From contig NZ_JBHSHQ010000035.1 in the NCBI RefSeq assembly GCF_042652985.1, positions 53,378 to 117,377 of the forward strand: a stretch of 64,000 bases of DNA, in the 5' to 3' direction. The DNA comes from Ruoffia tabacinasalis (GTDB lineage Bacteria > Bacillota > Bacilli > Lactobacillales > Aerococcaceae). The notes beneath the pieces were generated by a model. It was given only the letters and a program-made list of their open reading frames with translations. It searched no databases and had not been told where the DNA came from. Made by a program: the position numbers and the translations under genes. Below, piece by piece: positions 51,809 to 60,210 of this stretch; the stretch's first letter is position 1; every line of letters starts with the position of its first letter.

Positions 51809-52798
51809 TTATACAAATAACTCCAATTGAACAACACCTGATTGTACCCCATCCAAGGCAATAGCTATCTGGTCTGCTATCCGTTCAATCACAGGTACAA
51901 CGACTGAGTTACCTGCTTGCTTATATAAATGAGATAAAGCCATATCTTCTGGTAATTGGTAAGTGTCAGGATAACCTTGTGCATTAAAGCATTCTCTTGG
52001 AGTTAGTTTGCGGATGCCGTGATCGCCTAATACCAACGGTACATTATTACCACCTGTACCCATATTCGCTGTCAATGTTGGTACAACACCACTTTTATTT
52101 TCACGGACATACTTACGTCGCCATTGATAGACTGTTTCCTGCGAAGTAATTCCTTCAGCAAGTGCCGGATAATAGCTGTGTTTCTCAGGTGTGTAGTAGA
52201 AATAATCATCAATTTTACGTTCAAAATCAATAATATCACTCAAGGTAGTTTGGCGCTCAATCGCTTCTGGAAAGCTAAAATTCAAGTAATCTTCCTTATT
52301 ATCAAAGCCAACAATATAGATACGCTCTCTATTTTGTGGAATATCTCCGTAATCTTTCGCATTCATAACTTTGTATTTTATATAGTACCCGTGGTAAGTC
52401 AATGCTTCTTTGATAACTTTAAAAGTATTCCCGTTGTCATGCGTTACTAAGTTTTTTACGTTTTCTAAGAAGACAACACGTGGTCGTTTTTCTTTAATAA
52501 TCCGAAGTGTTTCAAAGAATAAGTCACCCCGCTCATCCTCAAACCCTTTACGGTATCCCGCTACGGAGAAAGCTTGGCATGGAAAGCCTGACAACAGTAC
52601 GTCAAAGTCGGGCAATTCTGTAGCGTCAATGTTATGAATATCTTCAACGAGTATTTGATTATTAAAATTCAAGGCATAGGTCTTCGCCGCATTTGAATCA
52701 AACTCATTAGCTAGTATTGTTTCGAATTGTCCGGTTTGCTCAAAGCCGAGGTCAATCCCTCCAACTCCCGCAAACAATGAAAGCACCTTATAAGTCAT
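51809..52798 (-). CDS. C5-cytosine DNA methyltransferase 1 (SOS-box promoter)
   Basis: A 329-aa enzyme with motif I LFAGVGGIDLGF, catalytic Cys74 in SGFPCQAFS, ENVKN, QNRERIY and the C-terminal GNSVVVPV. The target-recognition part (YQWRRKYVRENKSGVVPTL, in part) is closely like that of methyltransferase 2. The ATG at 52798 follows GGAGGAAGA. It is read from its own promoter with a LexA box and would have been followed by the nuclease gene before the IS entered. It should protect host DNA from that nuclease. Confidence 0.92.
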   Translation of the reverse strand: MTYKVLSLFAGVGGIDLGFEQTGQFETILANEFDSNAAKTYALNFNNQILVEDIHNIDATELPDFDVLLSGFPCQAFSVAGYRKGFEDERGDLFFETLRIIKEKRPRVVFLENVKNLVTHDNGNTFKVIKEALTYHGYYIKYKVMNAKDYGDIPQNRERIYIVGFDNKEDYLNFSFPEAIERQTTLSDIIDFERKIDDYFYYTPEKHSYYPALAEGITSQETVYQWRRKYVRENKSGVVPTLTANMGTGGNNVPLVLGDHGIRKLTPRECFNAQGYPDTYQLPEDMALSHLYKQAGNSVVVPVIERIADQIAIALDGVQSGVVQLELFV

Positions 52799-52831
52799 GT
52801 CATCTTCCTCCATAAAAAATTCGTTAAAACC

Positions 52832-52860
52832 ATTATACAGAACATTTGTTCGTATAGCAA
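52832..52860 (-). promoter_or_regulatory. Promoter with LexA-type SOS box before methyltransferase 1
   Basis: On the minus strand TTGCTA (52860-52855), a 17-bp spacer and TATAAT (52837-52832). The spacer holds CGAACAAATGTTCT (52852-52839), a match to CGAACRNRYGTTC. Layout and spacing are the same as at the uvrX promoter (17594-17622). Confidence 0.85.
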
Positions 52861-52881
52861 TTTAATTTGCTATATAAGTAA

Positions 52882-52911
52882 AAAAAGACCCCAAATCACT
52901 TTGGGATCAAA
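52882..52911 (-). terminator. Terminator of the methyltransferase 2 unit
   Basis: GATCCCAA pairs with TTGGGGTC on the minus strand, followed by T6-7. It isolates the SOS-box promoter just downstream. Confidence 0.8.
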
Positions 52912-52938
52912 CTTCTTATTCGCTTTAAGTCAATGCCT

Positions 52939-53427
52939 CTAGACATTATCCAACATAGGATTCCAATACACTTGATACCTAGGAACTCCTCTAATCAAAT
53001 CAATCAATTTATCATCAATTCGATCATCTTCACGTAACTTCTTTTCATATATTTCATAATCACCGTTACTATAAACACCTGCCAATACATCCCCACCAAG
53101 ACTAACTTTCCTTGTTACATAGAGCGTTGTGTTCAACCCCATATCAGCAACCATATATATTTTCTTACACTCACCTAAATTACTTGTTGCAGGCAATGAT
53201 AATTCAAATTTAAATACTGTATCTGTTAAATCAGCAAATGTTACACTGAAGTCCTCCACAGAGAAAGGACAATCTACAGCATGTTTTCTATAATAACTCT
53301 CCAGTGATTTGAATAGATAATTAGCTCCACCACTTCGTAAGTTTCTTGCAAATTGAATTGGATTGTTAAAGTATACGGTTGGTAGCTCAAAATGTTCAAA
53401 TCGAAAACGGGTTACTTTTTGCTTCAT
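52939..53427 (-). CDS. Unknown protein between the two methyltransferases
   Basis: A 162-aa protein with no family I recognise. It has no membrane segment or signal peptide; it begins MKQKVTRFRFEHFELPTVYF and has mixed alpha/beta character. AGGAGCC precedes the ATG, 10 bp after the stop of methyltransferase 2, so both share a transcript that ends at a terminator. Position suggests a role in the restriction system, for example a specificity, control or anti-toxin-like factor, or a small effector. No catalytic motif is evident. Confidence 0.65.
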   Translation of the reverse strand: MKQKVTRFRFEHFELPTVYFNNPIQFARNLRSGGANYLFKSLESYYRKHAVDCPFSVEDFSVTFADLTDTVFKFELSLPATSNLGECKKIYMVADMGLNTTLYVTRKVSLGGDVLAGVYSNGDYEIYEKKLREDDRIDDKLIDLIRGVPRYQVYWNPMLDNV

Positions 53428-53437
53428 AGTTAGGCTC

Positions 53438-54655
53438 CTATAATTGAACAATTGAATAGAATTTCATTGATTTTCTCTTCCGAACAAGCTCCATGTACTC
53501 TGTATCATGGATGAGTGGGAAGCGGTCATCAATTTGATCTAAAGCAGCTTCGGCTTCTTCGTAGGAATTATAATAGTCATGCGTATAACTTTCTCCGGCG
53601 TAATTACCTTGAAGGTCAGTGTATACGAGGGCATAGTTGGCGTCCTGGATATTCATCGCATCATCAACATCATGCTTGCTTAATACATCAGAGATATTCT
53701 CTGCAATTCGTTTAATGACCGGCACTACGACGCTGTTCCCTGCTTGCTTATAAAGATGTGAATTGGCTAATTCTGGCAATTTATACTCTTCTGGGTAACC
53801 CTGAGCGTTAAACGTTTCTCTTGGTGTAAGTTTACGCACACCATTTTTTGTATAGACTAGTGGCACGTTATGTCCACCTGTTCCCATATTAGCTGTTAGG
53901 GTTGGCACAACACCTGACTTATTCTCACGAACATACTGTCTACGCCATTGATAGACTGTATCATAAGAAATCACCGCTTCTTCAATCTTGTCGTAAAAAG
54001 GCTGTTTGCCTTCACGATAATAATACTTCTCATCTTCTTGTGAGTTGTAGTCAATGATATCACTTAATTCAGTCGTCATTTCAACAGGCTCTGGAAACTC
54101 AAACGCATCATAAGTTTCTTTGTTGTTGAATCCTACAACATAGATACGCTCCCGGTTTTGAGGAATATTACCGTAATCTTTTCCGTTAAGTACTTTCCAC
54201 TTAATATAGTAACCATTCGCTACTAGTGACTCACGGATGACTTTGAAGGTATTCCCTTTATCATGAGTCACCATATTTTTTACATTCTCAATGAATATAA
54301 CTTTTGGGCGGTTCTCTTTGATAACACGAAGTAGTTCAAAGAATAGATCCCCACGTTCATCTTCAAAACCTTTACGGTAACCCGCAATACTGAAGGCTTG
54401 ACAGGGGAATCCGCCGGTTACAATATCCACTTTAGGAACTTCCGTGGCCTCTACTTCTTTTATGTCTCTAATATCTAAGTTGATCTCCGGAAAGTTCGTT
54501 TGATATGTAATTTGCGCATTTTTATCAACTTCGTTGGCATATACAGCTTTAAAGTCATTTGTTTGCTCAAAACCTAGCTCAATTCCGCCAACACCAGCAA
54601 AAAAAGATGCGATTGTATGCTTATTATTTGGTCCAGATTTTTCGGTATGTAGCAT
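53438..54655 (-). CDS. C5-cytosine DNA methyltransferase 2
   Basis: A 405-aa enzyme with FFAGVGGIELGF, catalytic Cys85 in GGFPCQAFS, ENVKN, QNRERIY and GNSVVVPV. It closely resembles methyltransferase 1 in both the catalytic and recognition regions but carries about 65 extra C-terminal residues rich in Tyr, Asp and Glu. Two related C5 enzymes next to one nuclease are typical where each methylates one strand of an asymmetric site. GGAGAGTG precedes the ATG. No LexA box is seen before this gene. Confidence 0.92.
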   Translation of the reverse strand: MLHTEKSGPNNKHTIASFFAGVGGIELGFEQTNDFKAVYANEVDKNAQITYQTNFPEINLDIRDIKEVEATEVPKVDIVTGGFPCQAFSIAGYRKGFEDERGDLFFELLRVIKENRPKVIFIENVKNMVTHDKGNTFKVIRESLVANGYYIKWKVLNGKDYGNIPQNRERIYVVGFNNKETYDAFEFPEPVEMTTELSDIIDYNSQEDEKYYYREGKQPFYDKIEEAVISYDTVYQWRRQYVRENKSGVVPTLTANMGTGGHNVPLVYTKNGVRKLTPRETFNAQGYPEEYKLPELANSHLYKQAGNSVVVPVIKRIAENISDVLSKHDVDDAMNIQDANYALVYTDLQGNYAGESYTHDYYNSYEEAEAALDQIDDRFPLIHDTEYMELVRKRKSMKFYSIVQL

Positions 54656-55039
54656 ATGGCACTCTCCTTTTCGTTAGTTTACAATCTTATATTCTATCAT
54701 AAACTGAGGAAAATGCAGCTACGAATAATCTCCTTATACGGAAGCCAAGTCAATATTTTAAAAAGACGATTTGTCAAATCATCAAAACATTAAGATTGCT
54801 ATAAAAAATTAAATGATATCTCAAATGAATTTTTACACTAATTATTAAAAAATTTACTTAAAATTTACACAAACCCTATTTTGATCTCATTGTATGTCTA
54901 CTAATATCAAAATAATGATTGAAAAGGTATACAAATATAGAGAATAATAATATATACTATTATTACATTGAATATGTTTTTAATAAATATTATATAAAAA
55001 TTTTGGTTAGATATTTCTTCCTAATAATTTGAGAAAGTA
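54656..55039. other. AT-rich divergent promoter region
   Basis: This 384-bp stretch separates the restriction genes (minus) from the MORC/Z1 operon (plus). It has no ORF worth calling. On the plus strand TTGAAT (54968-54973), 17 bp and TATATA (54991-54996) give a promoter about 45 nt before the ATPase start. TTTACAC occurs twice near 54832 and 54863. Confidence 0.6.
54968..54996 (+). promoter_or_regulatory. Promoter of the ATPase/Z1/AIPR operon
   Basis: TTGAAT, a 17-bp spacer and TATATA. The only well-spaced pair in the region. Confidence 0.6.
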
Positions 55040-56515
55040 GTGATTTTTTTGCGAGAAATTAAATTAACACCTTTTGCTCCTAATTTAGTCGAATCAACCA
55101 GGTCTATTGGCTACTCATTCGAAACAGCTATGGCTGACATTATAGATAATTCAATTAGTAATTTAGCATCTAGGGTGGATGTCCTCTTCGATGATAATGA
55201 AGAAAATCCTTATATAGCAATTATCGATGATGGCACCGGTATGTCAGCAAAAACCCTTCAACAAGCAATGAGATACGGAAGCACATCAACACTTGAAGAA
55301 AGAGCTGAAAATGACTTAGGTAGATTCGGTTTAGGATTAAAAATGGCATCTATGTCACAGTGTAGAAAACTGACCGTTATTTCTAAGCAAAGAAATAAAA
55401 TTAACGCAGTTTGTTGGGACTTAGATCATATTCATAAAACTTCCGAATGGTCATTAATTGTGTATTCAGACGACCAAATTAAACAGTTAAAGCACTACGA
55501 TAAGTTAGAAAATTATAAATCTGGAACTATCGTTCTTTGGGAGAAACTTGACCGTATATCTGAATCTGAGATCCACTTCTCAAAAGAATTTAACCAAAAA
55601 CTAGATTTCGCTGACAGACATTTAGGATTAGTATTCCACAGATACTTAGAAAACAAACTAAGTAATAATTATTTCGAACTCTACTTTAACAATAGATTGG
55701 TTGAACCTATCGATCCATTTATCACAACAAACAAGGCTACACAACCACTTGAAGAAGAAACAATATTCATTAATAAAGTACCTATTCAAATTAAACCATT
55801 TATAATTCCATACAAAAGTAAACTGAGCGCTGAAGAAAGAAGCGTTCAAAATTCTTACAACGATTTAAATCTTAAACAAGGATTATACATATATAGAAAT
55901 AAAAGATTGATTGTTTGGGGTAAATGGTTCCATCTATTACGAGATTCAGAATTGAATCGATTAGCACGCGTTAGAATAGATCTTCCCAATTCTATCGATG
56001 ATGTTTGGACAATTGATGTTAAAAAGTCGAATGCTACCATACCAAGTTCAATTAAAGATACTCTAAAAAATATTATTATTCGAGCTGTTGGAAGAAGTGA
56101 AAAAGTTTATAGATACAGAGGTAGGAAAGCTAATCAAACTAGTTATGAGCACATATGGAATCGCATTTCAAATCGGGATAACATTCAATATGTGATTAAT
56201 AGAGACATTCCTATGTTCAAAGCACTTGAAAACTCATTAACAGATGAACAATCCCGCCTATTCGAAAGTTTTATTAACTCCGTTGAGGATGGATTCCCAT
56301 ACACCGGGGTTTACTATGATCTTGCAAAAGACAGAAATATAGAAGAAAACTCGTTGAGTTTAGAAGAAGCTTATGACATGGCAAAAAATGTCATTGACTC
56401 TTTTGGTGATAATGTTGAAGCTAAGCTGCAGCAACTAGAGGTTTTTCAGAAAATTGATATATTCCAAAAGTACCCATCCGTTTTGACTATGATTGAGGAG
56501 GAGCTAAATAAATGA
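55040..56515 (+). CDS. MORC/MutL-like GHKL ATPase of defence module
   Basis: A 491-aa protein with a GHKL (Bergerat) ATP-binding fold: N-box ADIIDNSISN (D33, D36, N37), G1 box DDGTGM (63-68) and G2 box GRFGLGLK (94-101), followed by an S5-like second domain (RVRIDLPNSIDDVWTIDVKKS). This fits the MORC-type ATPases linked by comparative genomics to restriction-like loci with Z1 helicases. It may act as an ATP-driven clamp on DNA. The start is GTG 55040 or TTG 55049; neither has a strong ribosome site. It overlaps the Z1 gene by 4 bp. Confidence 0.85.
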   Translation: MIFLREIKLTPFAPNLVESTRSIGYSFETAMADIIDNSISNLASRVDVLFDDNEENPYIAIIDDGTGMSAKTLQQAMRYGSTSTLEERAENDLGRFGLGLKMASMSQCRKLTVISKQRNKINAVCWDLDHIHKTSEWSLIVYSDDQIKQLKHYDKLENYKSGTIVLWEKLDRISESEIHFSKEFNQKLDFADRHLGLVFHRYLENKLSNNYFELYFNNRLVEPIDPFITTNKATQPLEEETIFINKVPIQIKPFIIPYKSKLSAEERSVQNSYNDLNLKQGLYIYRNKRLIVWGKWFHLLRDSELNRLARVRIDLPNSIDDVWTIDVKKSNATIPSSIKDTLKNIIIRAVGRSEKVYRYRGRKANQTSYEHIWNRISNRDNIQYVINRDIPMFKALENSLTDEQSRLFESFINSVEDGFPYTGVYYDLAKDRNIEENSLSLEEAYDMAKNVIDSFGDNVEAKLQQLEVFQKIDIFQKYPSVLTMIEEELNK

Positions 56516-59295
56516 TAAATAATAGTAACATCGAAAATTTAGAAACTTACATAGATACAGGAATTTCAGTTGCAAAATCTAATGATGAATCAGTGGTTAT
56601 CGATGAGTACAGGATTAACGAACTCGCAGATTTATATAGCAAATTCATTCCTGATATAACTGATGAAGAAAAAAATAAAGCTATTATTAATATTCAGCAA
56701 AAGGTAGATATAGTGATGGATAAGGGGGTTACTTTACGAGATAAAGACACCTATAAAAAATGGTACGAAGCTGCTTTAGCAGAACGAGGGAATGATTATT
56801 GGGATAGGTACAAACGATACTTAAAAAAACAAAAACTTCCCACAAACGTGATTGATAACATTGATGATATTAGTATGCAAATAATGGATAGTCTTGCTGA
56901 TCCTTTATCTGAAGAAGCTTTTAATCGTAAAGGGCTAGTTATCGGTTCTGTCCAATCAGGAAAAACCTCAAATTATATCGCTCTCATGAATAAAGCCATG
57001 GATAGTGGATACAAAGTATTTATTATACTAACGGGTACTATTGAGAAATTGCGTGTTCAGACACAATCAAGAGTCGATGAAGGTTTTATTGGAAAGGATA
57101 GTTCTCAAACTCAAAAGATTGTTGGTGTTGGCCTAGAAAAAGAACTCGATCTTATTCCTGCCTTTACTAGTACAGACAATGATTTTTCTTCAAGAGATCG
57201 TGTTCCTTTGTACCAGGATGTAGCTTCAGTATTTGTTATTAAGAAAAATAAACACGTTTTAGAAAAACTAGGATCTTGGTTAAAGAACAATAATACAAAT
57301 GGTGAGACCAGCAAGATCGAGCTCCCCTTATTATTGATTGATGACGAGGCTGATAACGCTTCAATAAACACCTCACAAGATAGTGATGATCCTACCACAA
57401 TAAATAAATCGATTAGAAAAATATTAAAGTTATTCAGTAAGTCATCATACGTAGGATTTACAGCAACACCATTCGCAAATATTTTTATTAATCCACAGTT
57501 AGATGAAGAAGAAAAAGATGACCTATTTCCGCGTGACTTTATCACCTTGCTAGAGCAGCCATCAAACTATGTCGGTCCCTATGATATGTATATGGAAAAT
57601 GGAAAATACAATTATATGATTCGATACAATGACGATTTAGAAGAACTGCTACCATTAAAACACAGTAAAACTGACTATTTATCTCATTTGCCAAAATCAC
57701 TTCAAGATTCAATAATTACATTCTTTCTAGCAAACGCAATTAGAGATCTACGTTTGGATAACAAAAAACACAGATCGATGTTAATCCATATATCAAGATT
57801 CATCGATGTTCAAAACTATGCTCGCGGAACAATTAGTAACTATGTTAAGACTCTACAAACTGAAATTAAACATTACATTTTAAGTGATGGAAGTGAACGG
57901 CCAACTATTTCACGAATAAAAAAAGTATTCGAAAATGAATTTAAAAACAAACAGCTTGATGATTCGGTGTTCCCTATTAAAGAATCTTGGGATGAAGTTA
58001 GAGGTGTATTATATGAATCCGTTAGAAACATTCAAATTAGGGTTGTCAATAGTGGTACGGCAGCCCAAAACTTAAATTACGAAGATTATCCAAATGGTTT
58101 ACGAATAATTGCAATTGGTGGACTATCGTTAGCTAGGGGGCTTACCTTGGAAGGTTTAATGACTAGTTATTTCTATAGAAACACTAAAATGTATGATACT
58201 TTGATGCAGATGGGACGTTGGTTCGGATATAGAGATGGTTACCAAGATTTATGTCGGCTGTGGACTTCAGAAGAGTCTGAAGGATGGTATGCTCATATAG
58301 CTGAAGCAACACAGCAACTTGGTCTTGACATACGTAGGATGCATGCTCAAAGAAAACGACCAATAGAATTTGGGTTAAGAGTGCTTTCTTCTCAGGACAT
58401 GCCCCTAATCGTCACAGCTTTAAATAAAAAAAGGAGCTCTAAAAAAGCCAAAATATACCGTGAACTAAATGGAACTATAATGGAAACTACTTTACTTGAA
58501 AAATACCCTGATAAATTAGAAGCGAATAACTTATCTATAACTTCATGGTTAGAAAGTAATTTAAAATATTTAGTCAAAGATGAATCCATTCTTCAAAGTA
58601 AAGCACCTACATTCAAGGATGTTCCAAAGTCAGAAATTGAAAACTTGTTGGTCAGCACTTCATTCCCAAGAATTAATGGTCATGAAGAGGCTATCCAGGA
58701 ATTACTAACCCAAAATAATCCCATTCTAGATTATTGGGATGTAGTTATAGCAACTCAAATTAAAGATCGAAATTTAGATTTTGGTCCAATAAAAATTAAT
58801 CCACATAGACGGTCTTTCGACCTATTTGGTGACAAAAACAACTACATAAGAATGAACCGTAGTAAAAAGAGATTAGGAACTGTCGCATATTCTTATGCCG
58901 GGTTGACTAAAGAAGAATATAAAAAAATCAAAATTAGTGTAGATGATCAAAGAAAATTATTAGGTAAAACTAAAAGCGGCTCCCTAAAGGCGGCTTCAGA
59001 TTACATGTATTTCAATTCCGGGATCAAACGTAACCCGCAGATAGTAATATATCCGATAAAATTAAAAAACGCTGACAGTGATAGAGTGGATCACAAAGAA
59101 ATTAATGAATATGTTAAAGAGAATCAGAACTTAGCCACAGGAATTTCAATTGGTATTCCAGAGATTAACAATAGTAATAATATTAGGTACGAATATGAAA
59201 TTAATGACATTTACCAACGTGAACTTCTAGGAATCCCATTAGATTCGGATGAACCTGACGATGAAGATGACGAATTTTTATTAAATTGGAATTGA
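56512..59295 (+). CDS. Z1-domain SF2 helicase-like ATPase
   Basis: A 927-aa protein with Walker A GSVQSGKTSN (about 145-154), a DDEAD Walker B (about 277-281), FTATPFANIF as motif III, and the Z1 hallmark IIAIGGLSLARGLTLEGL with QMGRWFGYRDGY. These Z1 proteins are large SF2-type ATPases of restriction-like systems. It probably moves along or remodels DNA in concert with the GHKL ATPase and nuclease. GGAGGAG precedes the ATG, which overlaps the upstream stop. Confidence 0.9.
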   Translation: MINNSNIENLETYIDTGISVAKSNDESVVIDEYRINELADLYSKFIPDITDEEKNKAIINIQQKVDIVMDKGVTLRDKDTYKKWYEAALAERGNDYWDRYKRYLKKQKLPTNVIDNIDDISMQIMDSLADPLSEEAFNRKGLVIGSVQSGKTSNYIALMNKAMDSGYKVFIILTGTIEKLRVQTQSRVDEGFIGKDSSQTQKIVGVGLEKELDLIPAFTSTDNDFSSRDRVPLYQDVASVFVIKKNKHVLEKLGSWLKNNNTNGETSKIELPLLLIDDEADNASINTSQDSDDPTTINKSIRKILKLFSKSSYVGFTATPFANIFINPQLDEEEKDDLFPRDFITLLEQPSNYVGPYDMYMENGKYNYMIRYNDDLEELLPLKHSKTDYLSHLPKSLQDSIITFFLANAIRDLRLDNKKHRSMLIHISRFIDVQNYARGTISNYVKTLQTEIKHYILSDGSERPTISRIKKVFENEFKNKQLDDSVFPIKESWDEVRGVLYESVRNIQIRVVNSGTAAQNLNYEDYPNGLRIIAIGGLSLARGLTLEGLMTSYFYRNTKMYDTLMQMGRWFGYRDGYQDLCRLWTSEESEGWYAHIAEATQQLGLDIRRMHAQRKRPIEFGLRVLSSQDMPLIVTALNKKRSSKKAKIYRELNGTIMETTLLEKYPDKLEANNLSITSWLESNLKYLVKDESILQSKAPTFKDVPKSEIENLLVSTSFPRINGHEEAIQELLTQNNPILDYWDVVIATQIKDRNLDFGPIKINPHRRSFDLFGDKNNYIRMNRSKKRLGTVAYSYAGLTKEEYKKIKISVDDQRKLLGKTKSGSLKAASDYMYFNSGIKRNPQIVIYPIKLKNADSDRVDHKEINEYVKENQNLATGISIGIPEINNSNNIRYEYEINDIYQRELLGIPLDSDEPDDEDDEFLLNWN

Positions 59296-59301
59296 TGAAT
59301 T

Positions 59302-60210
59302 ATGACAAATAATACGCATAAAAGAATTAAAGGGACCGACCAAGTAGGAATATTTATAGGTGAAGATGAAGAACAACGATTTAGTTTATTAATCGTATTC
59401 ACTGAAAAACCAAAAGTCACCGTAAATAGTAATGTTATTTTAAGTTCAGTTAGATTAAGAAAAGATAGAGATTGGGCATTAGAAATTTCATTACTTGATG
59501 AAAATTATAGGGGCGTATTTCAAATCTTAATTGATGACTTAGTTAGCGTCGTTTTGCCCGAAAAGAATCAACTCTTTGCAGAAAGAAAAATATTAAAACG
59601 TTACAATGAATGGACCCAATTATTTGAAGAGTTTCGTGAAAATAGACTGTCATATCCTATGATGCAAGGTCTAGCTGGTGAACTGTTTTTTATCAATAAT
59701 GTTTTAACTAAGCACTATGAAATAGAGGATATCATTAAAGCGTGGATTGGGCCAAATGGTGGAAATCAAGATTTTCATTTTTCTGATAATTGGTATGAAG
59801 TAAAGACAAAATCCAGAAATAAAAATTCCGTTACCATAAGTAATGATTTTCAACTTAATGCTACATCTGATGGCGACTTGGTTGTTATTGACTGTGAAAA
59901 GACCAGTATAAATAATGCAAAAGGCGTTAATATTATGGATCTCTATGAAAGTATCGCAGATAAAATTTACGATCAGCAAACTTTACACAATTATAATAAG
60001 AAACTATATAATTTGAAATTTGTTCCTTCAGAAGAATATCGTGAACCAAATTTTTTAATTTCAAAAATCGTTCATTATAATATCACTGAAGAGTTTCCTA
60101 AATTAATCGAAACACCTAATTTGAATGCATTTCACAACATTAAATTTGACGTAAGCTTACCCGCTATCAAACAATTTATTAGTAAAGAGGTGGACTTGAA
60201 TGACCTATAG
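59302..60210 (+). CDS. PD-(D/E)XK nuclease-like protein (DUF4420)
   Basis: A 302-aa protein. E127 in GLAGELFF, D157 in NQDFHF and E166-x-K168 in WYEVKTKS form a PD-(D/E)XK nuclease core of the DUF4420 type, the usual companion of Z1 proteins. It is the candidate DNA-cutting subunit. It starts 6 bp after the Z1 stop with a weak ribosome site, so translation may be coupled; it overlaps the AIPR gene by 11 bp. Confidence 0.85.
   Translation: MTNNTHKRIKGTDQVGIFIGEDEEQRFSLLIVFTEKPKVTVNSNVILSSVRLRKDRDWALEISLLDENYRGVFQILIDDLVSVVLPEKNQLFAERKILKRYNEWTQLFEEFRENRLSYPMMQGLAGELFFINNVLTKHYEIEDIIKAWIGPNGGNQDFHFSDNWYEVKTKSRNKNSVTISNDFQLNATSDGDLVVIDCEKTSINNAKGVNIMDLYESIADKIYDQQTLHNYNKKLYNLKFVPSEEYREPNFLISKIVHYNITEEFPKLIETPNLNAFHNIKFDVSLPAIKQFISKEVDLNDL

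Noticed and set aside
57111..57545. 144-aa frame antisense to the Z1 gene
   Set aside because: No ribosome site, lies wholly inside a well-supported gene, Ser/Phe-rich composition.
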